Under the pieces are notes generated by a model. That model was not told the DNA's origin. It worked only from the letters and a program-made list of their open reading frames with translations, and made no database searches. Positions 16,418 through 26,000 of a DNA stretch of 64,000 nt are shown here, piece by piece. A program made the translations under genes and the position numbers. Source of the stretch: Leeuwenhoekiella parthenopeia (GTDB lineage: Bacteria; Bacteroidota; Bacteroidia; Flavobacteriales; Flavobacteriaceae); contig NZ_JAJGMW010000003.1 of assembly GCF_020782115.1 (NCBI RefSeq), forward strand, positions 240,872-304,871. Direction: 5' to 3'. Numbering within the stretch: position 1 is the stretch's first letter; every line of letters begins with the position of its first letter.

Positions 16418-17971
16418 TTACAAATCAAACTTAATCCCCTGCGCAAGCGGAAGCTCAGTCGTATAATTAATCGTATTGGTTTGTCGGCGCATATACACCT
16501 TCCAGGCATCGCTGCCGCTTTCACGGCCACCTCCGGTTTCTTTTTCACCACCAAAAGCACCGCCAATTTCGGCTCCGCTGGTACCAATGTTTACATTTGC
16601 AATCCCGCAATCACTACCGGCCACACTTAAAAAACGCTCCGCTTCACGAAGATTGTTAGTCATAATAGCTGAAGACAGTCCCTGGCGCACGCCGTTTTGC
16701 AGTGCGATGGCATTATCCACATCCCCGCTATATTTCATCAGGTATAAAACAGGTGCGAAAGTCTCGTGCTGCACAATCTCAAAATGGTTTTCTGCTTCGG
16801 CGATAGCAGGCTTTACATAGCAACCGCTCTCGTAACCTTCGCCTTCAAGTACTCCACCTTCCACGATTAGTTTTCCGCCTTCTTCAACAACTTTTTCTAA
16901 GGCTTTTTGGTAATTCTTAACCGCATCGGTATCAATTAAAGGTCCTACGTGGTTTTTTTCGTCCAGCGGATTCCCAATACGCAACTGACCATAGGCATCC
17001 ACAAGTGCATTTTTTACTTTATCGTAAATGCTTTCGTGAATGATTAACCTGCGGGTAGAGGTACAGCGCTGTCCGGCAGTTCCTACCGCTCCAAATACCG
17101 CCCCGATTACCGTCATCTTTAAATCAGAGTCGGGAGTGACGATGATCGCATTGTTTCCGCCCAACTCCAACAAGGATTTACCCAGACGGGCACCCACGGT
17201 TTGCGCGACCTGTTTTCCCATTCGGGTAGAACCTGTTGCGGAGATCAAAGGTACGCGCTCGTCCTGAGTCATCAGTTCGCCCACTTTATAATCCCCATTT
17301 ATTAAGCACGATATACCCTCAGGCAGCTTGTTTTTAGCGAAAACACGAGCGGCTATTTTTTGACAGGCGATTCCGGTAAGCGGGGTTTTTTCGGAAGGTT
17401 TCCAAATACACACATCGCCACAAACCCAGGCCAAAGCCGTATTCCAGGACCACACGGCCACCGGAAAGTTAAATGCCGAAATAATACCTACAATCCCCAG
17501 CGGATGGTATTGCTCGTACATACGATGCCCGGGGCGCTCGCTGTGCATCGTCAAACCATGAAGCTGACGCGAAAGCCCTACCGCAAAGTCGCAGATATCA
17601 ATCATCTCCTGCACTTCGCCCAGACCTTCCTGATAGCTCTTTCCCATCTCATAGGAAACGAGTTTCCCTAAAGGTTCTTTAAGGCGACGCAACTCCTCAT
17701 TAAACTGGCGCACCACTTCACCACGCTGGGGAGCCGGCATCAGCCGCCAAACTTTAAAAGCTTCCTGAGCAGTTTGCACCACCTGCTCGTATTCTTGCGG
17801 TGTTGTCTGGGTCACACTGGCAATGTGCGAACCATCAACGGGAGAAACCGAGTCTAAAAGCGAACCGCCATTCATAGATTTTGAACCGGTAGAAGTACCC
17901 GGGTTTTGAGCTTCAATTCCTAAAGCTTTTAATGCTTCAGAGATTGCTGTATATGCTTGAGTTTCGGCCAT
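16418..17971 (-). CDS. amaB: ALDH7-type aldehyde dehydrogenase (likely aminoadipate-semialdehyde dehydrogenase)
   Basis: 517 aa from ATG 17971; the frame extends 11 codons upstream, but [18 protein letters not shown] is the natural family start. Catalytic Cys303 ([10 protein letters not shown]) and general base Glu269 ([10 protein letters not shown]) are present, with GSTRMG for NAD binding. The GGNNAII and [12 protein letters not shown] signatures are of the ALDH7/antiquitin class. That class oxidises L-2-aminoadipate 6-semialdehyde (piperideine-6-carboxylate) in lysine breakdown. It lies beside 3-hydroxyanthranilate dioxygenase, so a role in aminomuconate semialdehyde oxidation is an alternative, but that enzyme belongs to a different ALDH class. 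Cytoplasmic. The gene symbol is tentative. Confidence 0.8.
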   Translation of the reverse strand: MAETQAYTAISEALKALGIEAQNPGTSTGSKSMNGGSLLDSVSPVDGSHIASVTQTTPQEYEQVVQTAQEAFKVWRLMPAPQRGEVVRQFNEELRRLKEPLGKLVSYEMGKSYQEGLGEVQEMIDICDFAVGLSRQLHGLTMHSERPGHRMYEQYHPLGIVGIISAFNFPVAVWSWNTALAWVCGDVCIWKPSEKTPLTGIACQKIAARVFAKNKLPEGISCLINGDYKVGELMTQDERVPLISATGSTRMGKQVAQTVGARLGKSLLELGGNNAIIVTPDSDLKMTVIGAVFGAVGTAGQRCTSTRRLIIHESIYDKVKNALVDAYGQLRIGNPLDEKNHVGPLIDTDAVKNYQKALEKVVEEGGKLIVEGGVLEGEGYESGCYVKPAIAEAENHFEIVQHETFAPVLYLMKYSGDVDNAIALQNGVRQGLSSAIMTNNLREAERFLSVAGSDCGIANVNIGTSGAEIGGAFGGEKETGGGRESGSDAWKVYMRRQTNTINYTTELPLAQGIKFDL

Positions 17972-18065
17972 TATTTTATGATTTTCGTATAAATTAAGAT
18001 TCAATTCTACGAAGTTAATAAATCAAAAAAGCTAATTAAAGGATTTACTAACAGATTCGTAAATG

Positions 18066-18091
18066 AAAAATGCACCTCTACAAGGTGCATT
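18066..18091 (-). terminator. Terminator of 3-hydroxyanthranilate dioxygenase gene
   Basis: AATGCACCT (18069-18077) pairs with AGGTGCATT (18083-18091), 5-nt loop. On the minus strand it is followed by a T run. It lies between the dioxygenase stop and the ALDH start, so the two genes are probably separate transcripts. Confidence 0.8.
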
Positions 18092-18112
18092 GATTGTTCG
18101 TTAAAATGTACT

Positions 18113-18649
18113 TTAGTCCTGAACAAAGCGCGGGTCTGCTTCCATCACCGTACCGCAGTTGTTGCAGGTGCGCAGTTCTTTGCTTCCGTAGAATTCTTTA
18201 AAGTGCTTTAAAAAATCTTTTTCGATATCATTTAGCGGAAAATAAACCTCATACAGTTTATTGTTGCAATTGTCGCAAAACCACAGCAAACCATCTTTAC
18301 CGTCAAGGTCAGCGCGTTTGCGCTCTACCACCAGACCTATAGAACCCGGCTTACGCACGGGAGAGTGCGGCACTTTTGCCGGATGCAGATACATATCGCC
18401 CGGGCCCAGCTTCATCGTACGCTTCTCACCATCTTCCTGTATATGAACTTCAATCTCACCTTCAAGCTGGTAAAACAATTCTTCGGTCTCATTATAATGG
18501 TAGTCTTTACGGGCGTTGGGGCCTGCAACAGCCATCACGATATAATCATCGGCGTCTTTGTACAGGTTTTTATTTCCTACCGGCGGCTTGAGTAATTCGC
18601 GGTTTTCTTCTACCCACCGGGTTAGATTAAAGGGTTTTGCAATTGGCAT
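18113..18649 (-). CDS. nbaC: 3-hydroxyanthranilate 3,4-dioxygenase
   Basis: 178 aa. It opens 3-hydroxyanthranilate to 2-amino-3-carboxymuconate semialdehyde in the kynurenine route (quinolinate/NAD synthesis or tryptophan breakdown). The cupin iron ligands are His51, Glu57 and His95; the substrate-binding arginines are Arg47 and Arg99. A second, rubredoxin-like iron site is made by Cys125/Cys128 and Cys162/Cys165. This numbering agrees with the well-studied Cupriavidus enzyme as I recall it. The protein is complete and of normal length. An alternative symbol is haaO. Cytoplasmic. Confidence 0.95.
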   Translation of the reverse strand: MPIAKPFNLTRWVEENRELLKPPVGNKNLYKDADDYIVMAVAGPNARKDYHYNETEELFYQLEGEIEVHIQEDGEKRTMKLGPGDMYLHPAKVPHSPVRKPGSIGLVVERKRADLDGKDGLLWFCDNCNNKLYEVYFPLNDIEKDFLKHFKEFYGSKELRTCNNCGTVMEADPRFVQD

Positions 18650-18721
18650 AATCGAATTCTTTTAAGTTTAAAAATACGATTTTCCGGCAGATGCTTTCGC
18701 AGTAAAAGCGGGAAGTAAAAA

Positions 18722-18757
18722 GAAAATCCCTTCACACATGAGCTGCGAAGGGATTTC
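18722..18757 (-). terminator. Terminator of CAP gene copy 1
   Basis: AAAATCCCTTC pairs with GAAGGGATTTC around a 13-nt loop, followed on the minus strand by a T-rich tract. It is 215 bp downstream of the CAP stop, leaving a long 3' UTR. Confidence 0.75.
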
Positions 18758-18764
18758 TTTTGGC

Positions 18765-18811
18765 AAGTCCGTTGCCGGACTTTAAACGAGACAGCAGGTC
18801 CCCACCTGCTG
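18765..18811 (-). other. Two further hairpins in the CAP 3' UTR (copy 1)
   Basis: AAGTCCG/CGGACTT (18765-18782, TTGC loop) and CAGCAGGT/ACCTGCTG (18792-18811, CCCC loop) directly precede the terminator on the transcribed strand. The region is identical in the second copy, which suggests a structured 3' UTR or a 3'-derived small RNA. Confidence 0.6.
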
Positions 18812-18971
18812 CATCTAACATAACAAAACCAACTTAAAGTCCTGAATTTTGTAAATGTTGTGAATGTTGTAATTGATTTTGTACTTCGGGGTTACGGGGT
18901 TTTAAAAATGATTTGGGGTTTGTTGTAATTGACTTGTTTAATTATGATCTGGGGTGATCGTGATTTGGGGT

Positions 18972-19469
18972 TTATTTGGTGATGAAAATCTGCGTAAAAA
19001 AGGCAGTTCCTTTATCATTTTTTACTACTGATATTCCACTGTGTGTGAAATTTCCTTCAAGTGCTTCGCGATGACTGTCGCTCTTAATCCAGGCTGCAAC
19101 AACCTCCTGAGCCGTGCGGTAACCAAAAGCTACATTCTCACTTACACGACCGGCACCACGTGATTTAAGATAGTCTGAACGCTTAAAAAAGTTATCGTGG
19201 CTTATCTGACCTTTGGTAGCCATATACTTAGAATGATCTGAAGCCTGAACTTTAGAATCAGTATTGGCCTGAAGTGCAGTTAAACCAAGGCTTTGACGGT
19301 GTGCGTTAACTTCTGCAAGAACTTCCTGAGCGAAAGCTTCTTCAACAGTAAGGTTTGCAGCAACTTCTAAAGTTGCTTCTTCGGTTGGCATCAACTCTTC
19401 GTCTTGTGAACAGCTGGAAAAGAATACAGTAAATGCAAGAGCCAAAAGGCTTGTAGTAAAAGTTCTCAT
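18972..19469 (-). CDS. CAP-domain (SCP/PR-1-like) lipoprotein, copy 1
   Basis: 165 aa. The lipoprotein signal ends FFSSC (Cys20). Residues about 42-163 form a CAP domain: VLAEVNAHRQSLGL, then the paired metal/cavity histidines (SDHSKYM and ISHDNF), then RVSENVAFGY, AWIKSDSHREALEG and a C-terminal THSGISV...YFTQIF-like strand (here FFTQIF). All the CAP histidine and glutamate positions are present. It is probably cell-surface or periplasmic. The paralog at 22092 differs at two residues only (Val/Ala and Tyr/Phe). Bacterial CAP proteins have no agreed function. Own promoter and terminator. Confidence 0.92.
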   Translation of the reverse strand: MRTFTTSLLALAFTVFFSSCSQDEELMPTEEATLEVAANLTVEEAFAQEVLAEVNAHRQSLGLTALQANTDSKVQASDHSKYMATKGQISHDNFFKRSDYLKSRGAGRVSENVAFGYRTAQEVVAAWIKSDSHREALEGNFTHSGISVVKNDKGTAFFTQIFITK

Positions 19470-19497
19470 GATTTGGGGTTTATGAGTTATGTTGATA

Positions 19498-19528
19498 CAA
19501 ACATAAGTAGGATTTTTTGTTCCTACAA
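19498..19528 (-). promoter_or_regulatory. Promoter of CAP gene copy 1 with inverted repeat in the spacer
   Basis: On the minus strand, TTG (19528-19526), 20 bp, then TATGTTTG (19505-19498) fits the Bacteroidota TTG...TAnnTTTG consensus. The spacer is filled by GTAGGA-N8-TCCTAC (19507-19526), placed as a repressor or activator site would be. The same arrangement is at 22618-22648. Confidence 0.7.
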
Positions 19529-19869
19529 CCTTTCATCTGTCATTTTGTGTATTTCATCGATTATCGTGTAAAATTTAACAGAATTTCCCAAATTTTAACA
19601 CTTTTCAGCTGTTTAAAATGCACTTTGTCGTTAGTTGACTATGTAGCGCTAAATCGTTTAATTGAATAATTGTGCATTTTGTCGATCATAATATACTATA
19701 AATAGTCGTTTATCGGTATTTTTTGCAGTATGTAAGAAATAATAAATCGCCTAATGCAGCTTAGGCACTGGTTTTAAGAGAGATGACTATTTAAAAGCCC
19801 GGATTGACCATTAGAAATTCGTTTTCAGACTGAAACATTGTATTTTTAAGCATAAATCTGTCTTAACCC

Positions 19870-20922
19870 ATGAAAACCTTATCTGTCTTACTCCTGAGTC
19901 TTCTAGTAATTGCATGCAATACCAAACCTAAAGAGGAAACAACTCCCGAAATTCCCAAACAACAGGAATTTGCCATCATCATACATGGCGGTGCGGGAAC
20001 AATCCTGAAAAAGAATATGACCGACTCCCTGGAGCGGGCTTACAAAGCAGCACTTACCGAAGCCATACAAACCGGATATAAAATTCTTCAGGATGGAGGC
20101 AGTAGTCTTGAGGCCGTGCAACGTACTATCAATGTGATGGAAAACTCGCCCTTGTTCAATTCGGCTAAAGGCGCTGTGTTTACGCACGAAGGTAAAAACG
20201 AACTCGACGCTTCCATAATGGATGGCGCCACGCTTAACGCGGGTGCGATTGCCGGCGTCACTACCGTAAAAAACCCCATCAATTTGGCCTATGAGGTGAT
20301 GGTCAATTCAGATCACGTTTTGTTAAGCGGGCAGGGAGCAGAGACCTTTGCAAAAGAACAAGGGGTTGAACTCGTAGATCCTTCGTATTTTTTCACCCAA
20401 AACCGCTACGACGCACTACAGCGCATTCTGGAGCGTGAGAAACAAGATTCGGTAAGTGCTTCTTCTGCTTTTATTGATCCGTTTATTAAAGACGAAAAGT
20501 TTGGAACCGTAGGTTGTGTGGCTCTGGACAAAAATGGAAATCTGGCCGCCGGAACTTCTACAGGCGGAATGACCAATAAAAAATATAACCGCATTGGTGA
20601 TTCGCCAATAATTGGTTCGGGAACATACGCCAACAATGCGACTTGTGGGGTTTCCTCAACCGGCTGGGGCGAGTACTTCATCCGCGGGCAGGTCGCTTAC
20701 GACATCAGCGCGCAGATGGAATATGCCGGCAAAAGCCTTACCGAGGCTACCCATAATGTAATTCAGGAAAAACTCACCAAAATGGGCGGTACCGGAGGTA
20801 TCGTCGCGCTTGATCACTACGGCAATCCGTCGATGGAATTTAATACCGAAGGTATGTACCGTGCGTATATGAACGATCAGGGCGAACTCATTCTTGGGAT
20901 TTATGGGGAGAATGAAGACTGA
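19870..20922 (+). CDS. Isoaspartyl peptidase/L-asparaginase (plant-type, Ntn hydrolase), lipoprotein
   Basis: 350 aa. A lipoprotein signal has Cys16 (LLVIAC). The precursor is expected to self-cleave before Thr213 (FG-TVGCVALD) into alpha and beta chains, with the catalytic Thr at the new N-terminus. The beta chain carries GTSTGGMTNK for substrate binding and the late MGGTGGIVALD segment. The N-terminal IIHGGAGT is typical of the family. It hydrolyses isoaspartyl dipeptides and, more weakly, asparagine, probably in the periplasm. It lies between the two CAP repeats and overlaps the next gene by 11 nt. Confidence 0.93.
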   Translation: MKTLSVLLLSLLVIACNTKPKEETTPEIPKQQEFAIIIHGGAGTILKKNMTDSLERAYKAALTEAIQTGYKILQDGGSSLEAVQRTINVMENSPLFNSAKGAVFTHEGKNELDASIMDGATLNAGAIAGVTTVKNPINLAYEVMVNSDHVLLSGQGAETFAKEQGVELVDPSYFFTQNRYDALQRILEREKQDSVSASSAFIDPFIKDEKFGTVGCVALDKNGNLAAGTSTGGMTNKKYNRIGDSPIIGSGTYANNATCGVSSTGWGEYFIRGQVAYDISAQMEYAGKSLTEATHNVIQEKLTKMGGTGGIVALDHYGNPSMEFNTEGMYRAYMNDQGELILGIYGENED

Positions 20923-21457
20923 AGAAATTAACTACGTTGAGCTCACTGCGTTGCTCATAGCTATAATTCTTTTAATAATATCAATTACTCTTATAATCGT
21001 AACCGGCAACCAACTAACGCTTGATTATTATATAGGGTTTTTCTTGTTCAGCGGTTCACTATTCTTATACTTCAGAAACAAAAAATACTACGTTATTTTA
21101 TTTACATTAACCCTTACAGGGGGCATCCTAAACCTCTATGACCCCTTTCTTATAAAGTTAACTTTCGGTCTGGTATTTTTAAGTTTGAACATCACATTCA
21201 TGGCGCTTACCATCGCCTTTTTAGCAACCAATAAAGACTTACTTAATACCGTTTTTCCTCAAAAATCTTCTTTGGAAGAAGAAATTCAGATCGAGAAAAA
21301 GAGAGAACAACAAAAAATTCAAAAATTTATCACGCAGTATCAAACTAAATCCCCTATTGACTTAGAACGTATTCTGGAAAAAGACAGCGGTTATGTCGAA
21401 GAAGCTAAAATTGCTGCCAGACGTGTTTTAGAAACCAAAAGTGACCATACTATTTAA
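20912..21457 (+). CDS. Small membrane protein with cytoplasmic coiled tail
   Basis: 181 aa from ATG 20912, which overlaps the asparaginase 3' end by 11 nt; a frame start at 20894 is deeper in that gene and less likely. Four hydrophobic segments lie at about residues 10-30, 37-51, 55-75 and 82-105. A Glu/Lys/Gln-rich helical tail follows (about 115-181). I do not recognise a family. The context gives no role beyond likely cotranscription with the asparaginase. Confidence 0.6.
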   Translation: MKTEEINYVELTALLIAIILLIISITLIIVTGNQLTLDYYIGFFLFSGSLFLYFRNKKYYVILFTLTLTGGILNLYDPFLIKLTFGLVFLSLNITFMALTIAFLATNKDLLNTVFPQKSSLEEEIQIEKKREQQKIQKFITQYQTKSPIDLERILEKDSGYVEEAKIAARRVLETKSDHTI

Positions 21458-21502
21458 AAGCAGATCATTCCGCTTCACCTATTCAATCATCAGGTCAACA
21501 AC

Positions 21503-21820
21503 ATGATATCACCTCAACCCTACTACGCCGTTATTTTTATTTCCACGCAAAGCGAAAATACTATAGGTTACAGTGAAATGGCCACACAAATGGAACATCT
21601 TGCTCAGCAGCAAGCGGGTTATTTAGGCATGGACCACGCCCGAAGCGCTATAGGGATCACAATCTCCTACTGGAAGACGGAAGCCGATATCCTCAACTGG
21701 AAAAACAATCTTGAGCATCTTAAAGCTCAACATTTAGGCAAAAAAACCTGGTATAACTCTTACAGCATACGCATCTGTAAAGTAGAGCGCGAATACCATT
21801 TTAAACGCCATGAAGATTGA
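21503..21820 (+). CDS. Antibiotic-biosynthesis monooxygenase (ABM) domain protein
   Basis: 105 aa, one ABM domain of the dimeric ferredoxin-like barrel fold: YAVIFIST strand, then MEHLAQQQAGYLGMDHAR, ITISYWKTEADILNWKN and a C-terminal SIRICKVERE strand. The family includes small monooxygenases and haem-degrading enzymes. The ISYWKT segment is characteristic of the uncharacterised YxxxWKxxxxxxxW subgroup. Cytoplasmic, substrate unknown. It is 46 bp after the membrane protein, so possibly the third gene of an asparaginase operon. Confidence 0.82.
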   Translation: MISPQPYYAVIFISTQSENTIGYSEMATQMEHLAQQQAGYLGMDHARSAIGITISYWKTEADILNWKNNLEHLKAQHLGKKTWYNSYSIRICKVEREYHFKRHED

Positions 21821-21841
21821 AGAATTGAAAAGGTAAAAAAA

Positions 21842-21877
21842 GAAAATCCCTTCACACATGAGCTGCGAAGGGATTTC
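21842..21877 (-). terminator. Terminator of CAP gene copy 2
   Basis: Identical to the terminator at 18722-18757. It also lies 3' of the plus-strand ABM gene and could stop that transcript. The two further hairpins recur at 21885-21931. Confidence 0.75.
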
Positions 21878-22091
21878 TTTTGGCAAGTCCGTTGCCGGAC
21901 TTTAAACGAGACAGCAGGTCCCCACCTGCTGCATCTAACATAACAAAACCAACTTAAAGTCCTGAATTTTGTAAATGTTGTGAATGTTGTAATTGATTTT
22001 GTACTTCGGGGTTATGGGGTTTTATAAATGATTGGGGGTTTGTTGTAATTGACTTGTCTAATTATGATCTGGGGTGATCGTGATTTGGGGT

Positions 22092-22589
22092 TTATTTGGT
22101 GATGAAGATCTGCGTGAAAAAAGCAGTTCCTTTATCATTTTTTACTACTGATATTCCACTGTGTGTGAAATTTCCTTCAAGTGCTTCGCGATGACTGTCG
22201 CTCTTAATCCAGGCTGCAACTACCTCCTGCGCTGTGCGGTAACCAAAGGCTACATTCTCGCTTACACGACCGGCACCACGTGATTTAAGAAAGTCTGAAC
22301 GCTTAAAAAAGTTGTCGTGGCTTATCTGACCTTTAGTAGCCATATACTTAGAATGATCTGAAGCCTGAGCTTTAGAATCAGTATTGGCTTGAAGTGCAGT
22401 TAAACCAAGGCTTTGACGGTGTGCGTTAACTTCTGCAAGAACTTCCTGAGCGAAAGCTTCTTCAACAGTAAGGTTTGCAGCAACTTCTAAAGTTGCTTCT
22501 TCGGTTGGCATCAACTCTTCGTCTTGTGAACAGCTGGAAAAGAATACAGTAAATGCAAGAGCCAAAAGGCTTGTAGTAAAAGTTCTCAT
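22092..22589 (-). CDS. CAP-domain (SCP/PR-1-like) lipoprotein, copy 2
   Basis: 165 aa, identical to the protein at 18972 except Ala for Val in NTDSKAQASD and Phe for Tyr in KRSDFLKSR. It has the same lipobox (Cys20), CAP histidines and SENVAFGY motif. Many nucleotide differences between the copies are silent, so both appear to be kept under protein-level selection or homogenised by gene conversion. Promoter and 3' hairpins are duplicated too. Confidence 0.92.
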   Translation of the reverse strand: MRTFTTSLLALAFTVFFSSCSQDEELMPTEEATLEVAANLTVEEAFAQEVLAEVNAHRQSLGLTALQANTDSKAQASDHSKYMATKGQISHDNFFKRSDFLKSRGAGRVSENVAFGYRTAQEVVAAWIKSDSHREALEGNFTHSGISVVKNDKGTAFFTQIFITK

Positions 22590-22617
22590 GATTTGGGGTT
22601 TATGAGTTATGTTGATA

Positions 22618-22648
22618 CAAACATAAGTAGGATTTTTTGTTCCTACAA
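22618..22648 (-). promoter_or_regulatory. Promoter of CAP gene copy 2
   Basis: TTG-N20-TATGTTTG with the GTAGGA-N8-TCCTAC inverted repeat in the spacer, unchanged from copy 1 at 19498-19528. Confidence 0.7.
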
Positions 22649-22899
22649 CCTTTCATCTGTCATTTTGTGTATTTCATCGATTATTGTGTAAAATTTAACA
22701 GAATTTAGCCAAACTTTAACACTTTTTAGCTGTTTAAAATGCACTTTGTCGTTAGTTGACTATAGAGCGCTAAATCGTTTAATTGAATAATTGTGTATTT
22801 TGTCGATCATAATATGCTATAAATCGTCGTTTATCGGTATTTTTTGCAATATGTAAGAAATAATAAAGCGCTTAATGCAGCTTAGGCACTGGTTTTAAG

Positions 22900-23046
22900 T
22901 ACTGTAGAAGCCATCAGGTCTTTAATTGCAGATCATTTTTTTACTCCCGGCTTTAAAATAGCATTGTTCATTCTAGAAAACGTATGTTAACTTTACCTGA
23001 TCTCTAAGATCAACTACAGATCGTTTTACCTTCACAACTGCAGTAT
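22900..23046. other. Leader region upstream of the alpha-2-macroglobulin gene
   Basis: About 150 bp between the end of repeat copy 2 and the A2M start. It must carry the A2M/PBP1C promoter, but I see no clear consensus box or structure. Confidence 0.4.
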
Positions 23047-26000
23047 ATGAACCGATTTACCCGTATTGTTCTGTTGCTTTTAGTCCTTGTTTTAGGCAGC
23101 TGTCATCATACTCAACGAGACGATGACAACATCTTTAAATTCAAAGAGTATATCGCGTTTAATACTTTTGGCCGTGTTTCGGTAAAAGCTCCCCTTAAAA
23201 TTGAACTCGCTCAGCCCACTTCGCGGTTTGATGCCAATCAGATTATTCCTTCAGAATACCTTGTGATTTATCCAAAAACCGAGGGCGTGTTACACATTAA
23301 AAACGGTACCACACTGGTTTTTGATCCTAAAGAAGACCTTCTGCCCGACACCGAATACACCTTGACCCTGAAACTCAGCCGCTTTTTTGAAGATATCGCT
23401 CCGGAGTTTAGCAGTTACACCTTCAGCTTTAAAACCATTACGCCCAATTTTAAAATCAACCTCGGCAATCTGCAATCCTACAGCAGAGAATGGCAGTATC
23501 TTACCGGGTCTATAGAAACGGCAGATGAAACCACCCTCAGCGAGGTTCGAGAAATCATCGAGGCCAATCAGGAAGACAGCGCTTTAAAAATAGACTGGCC
23601 GGCAGACTCTGCCAGCGGTTCGTTTTTCAATTTCACCATAGATAGTATAAAGCGTAAAAAAGAAAATTCTCAAATACGCATTGTTTGGGATGGTAAACCC
23701 ATAAAAAGCAAAACGCAGGGTCAAAGCACACTCAACATCCCGGCTCGATCGCGCTTTACCGTGGTTGATGTGACCACCGCTCTCGCCCCGGAAACTTCGG
23801 TGAGTGTGAACTTTTCAGACCCGTTGGAAATGGAGCAAAATTTTGACGGACTCGTACAGTTAGACAGCCTTCAGAATATGCGGTTTGAGGTACAGGGCAA
23901 CGTGCTTACCGTTTATCCCAGGCAGCCTTTGACCGGCACGCTTCAGCTTATTTTAAATAAAGGAATACGAAATGCCTACGGTATGGCCTTACCTCAGGAT
24001 GCCGTTCAGCAAATTTCCTTTGAGCAGCTCAAACCTCAGGTGCGTTTGGTTTCCAGCGGAAGCATTTTACCCGCATCTGCTAAAACTCCCATCTATTTTG
24101 AAGCCGTTAATCTTTCGGCTGTAGATGTACGGGTGATTAAGGTGTACCAAAACAATATGCTTCAGTATTTACAGTCGGCTTCCCTAAACAGCACAGACAG
24201 CTACGAGCTCAATCGCGTGGGTAGGCGTATTGCAAAAAAGACCATTCCGCTTATAGACAACAACATTGCCCAAAACGGACTCTGGCGTGCCTATGCGCTT
24301 GATTTATCTGAATTTTTCAAGGCAGATCCAGGCGCTTTATACCGGGTGGAGTTCAGTTTTGAGCCCGCCTATAGCCTCTATCCCTGTGCAGAAGACGCGC
24401 AGGTTGACGGCCAGACCAAAAAAGAAGCCTATCTCGAAGAAGCCTATGAAGACTACTACAATACCGAAGCAAACGATGAAGAAAATCTGCGCGAAGAAGC
24501 GTATTGGGATAATGAGCGCTACTACTGGCGAAACCGCGTTTACAACTGGGAGGAAGAAGACAATCCCTGTCACCCGGCCTACTATAATGAAGACCGCTTT
24601 GTAAAAACCAATGTTCTGGGTTCTGATCTGGGCTTAATTATCAAAGAAAGTGAAAACGGAAGCTACGACTTTGCCACCTCAAACCTCATCACCGCTCAGC
24701 CCGAAATGGGTGTCGAAATACGGCTTTACAATTACCAGCAACAGCTCATCAAAAGCCTGAAAACCGATCTTGAAGGCCTGGCGTCCTTTACAAGCGACAA
24801 GCAGGTCGCCTTTGCGATAGCCCGGCAGCGCAACAATTACGCGTACGCAGATCTCAAAGATGGTAACGCGCTTTCGCTTAGTAATTTTGATATTAGCGGA
24901 ACTAAATTAGAAAAAGGCCTTCAGGGCTATATCTATACCGAACGTGGCGTACACAGACCCGGAGACAGCATTCACCTCACCTTTGTGCTCAATGATCTGG
25001 CAAATCCCTTGCCGGCAGAACACCCGGTAAAGCTTGAAGTAACCGATGCCCGCGGCAAACTCGTATTGCGCAATGTGATTAGTTCGTCGCTGTCTGATAA
25101 AGGCATGCCCGGCGATCGCAATCATGGCTTTTACTATTTTCCCATCGCAACGCACGACACAGATCCCACCGGAAACTGGACAGCTACCATAAGCGTAGGT
25201 GGGGTTAAGTTTACCCAAAGATTACGGGTTGCCACAGTAAAACCAAACCGCCTCAAGATCAAACTCGACTTTGATGAGGCCTATTTAACTACCTCGCAAC
25301 CGGTTAACGGCAGCATCAGTGCGTTGTGGTTGCACGGAGCTCCCGCACGCAATCTGAAGGCCGATATTACGGCAACGCTAAGCAGTACAACGGCAGATTT
25401 CCCTGCTTTTAAGAACTACACTTTCACAGATCCTGTACGCAGTTTTAATGAAGTCGAAATTCCTGTTCTGGAACAGCAGGAACTCAATGGGGAAGGCAAG
25501 CTCGACTTTACTAAAAAACTGGAGTTAAGCGGCAAAGCCCCCGGAATGCTGCAAGCCACGTTCTTAACCAAAGTCTATGAAGGTGGTGGCGATTTTTCGG
25601 TAGATGTGTTTTCAAAAAAACTGGCTCCGTACACCCATTTTGCCGGTATCCACGCCCCCGAAACCCGCGAATACGATTCCTATTACACCGATCAGGAAGT
25701 CAAATTTGATCTTGCCAGTGTCACCGAAACCGGTAAAGCTGCTCCGGGCCGGGTATTGCAGGTACAGCTTTTTAAAATCGAATGGCGCTGGTGGTTTAGC
25801 CGTTCTTCAGACAATCTTTCGCGTTACGAGAATACTTCGGTTTATAAACCCGTGCAAAACTTCGATGTTACTACAAACGCCAGCGGTAAAGCAATTGCAA
25901 AAATCACGGTTCCCGAACAGGAAAGCGGCAGGTACTTGTTACGGGTAATCGACAAAAATTCGGGTCACGCAACCGGTCTTACCACCTACTTCTTCCGCAA

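Larger units (their letters stand above)
18717..19778. repeat. ~1.06-kb direct repeat, copy 1 (carries CAP gene)
   Basis: The sequence 18717-19778 recurs at 21837-22899, offset 3120 bp, with a few substitutions and a one-base insertion near the right end. It contains a three-hairpin 3' region, the CAP lipoprotein gene, its promoter and ~250 bp upstream. The homology ends sharply at GTTTTAAG on the right and in the A run on the left. There are no terminal inverted repeats and no transposase. Confidence 0.93.
21837..22899. repeat. ~1.06-kb direct repeat, copy 2 (carries CAP gene)
   Basis: Second copy of the repeat at 18717-19778, same orientation. The first ~170 bp, holding all three hairpins, are identical. 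Differences are scattered through the CAP gene and cluster more in the upstream portion. With copy 1 it brackets three plus-strand genes. Confidence 0.93.

Noticed and set aside
18376..18595. Plus-strand reading frames opposite 3-hydroxyanthranilate dioxygenase
   Set aside because: The minus-strand frame has all iron and substrate residues; the opposite frames are shadows.
19779..21836. Composite transposon flanked by the CAP repeats
   Set aside because: The flanking repeats have no transposase and no terminal inverted repeats, so only a segmental duplication can be claimed.
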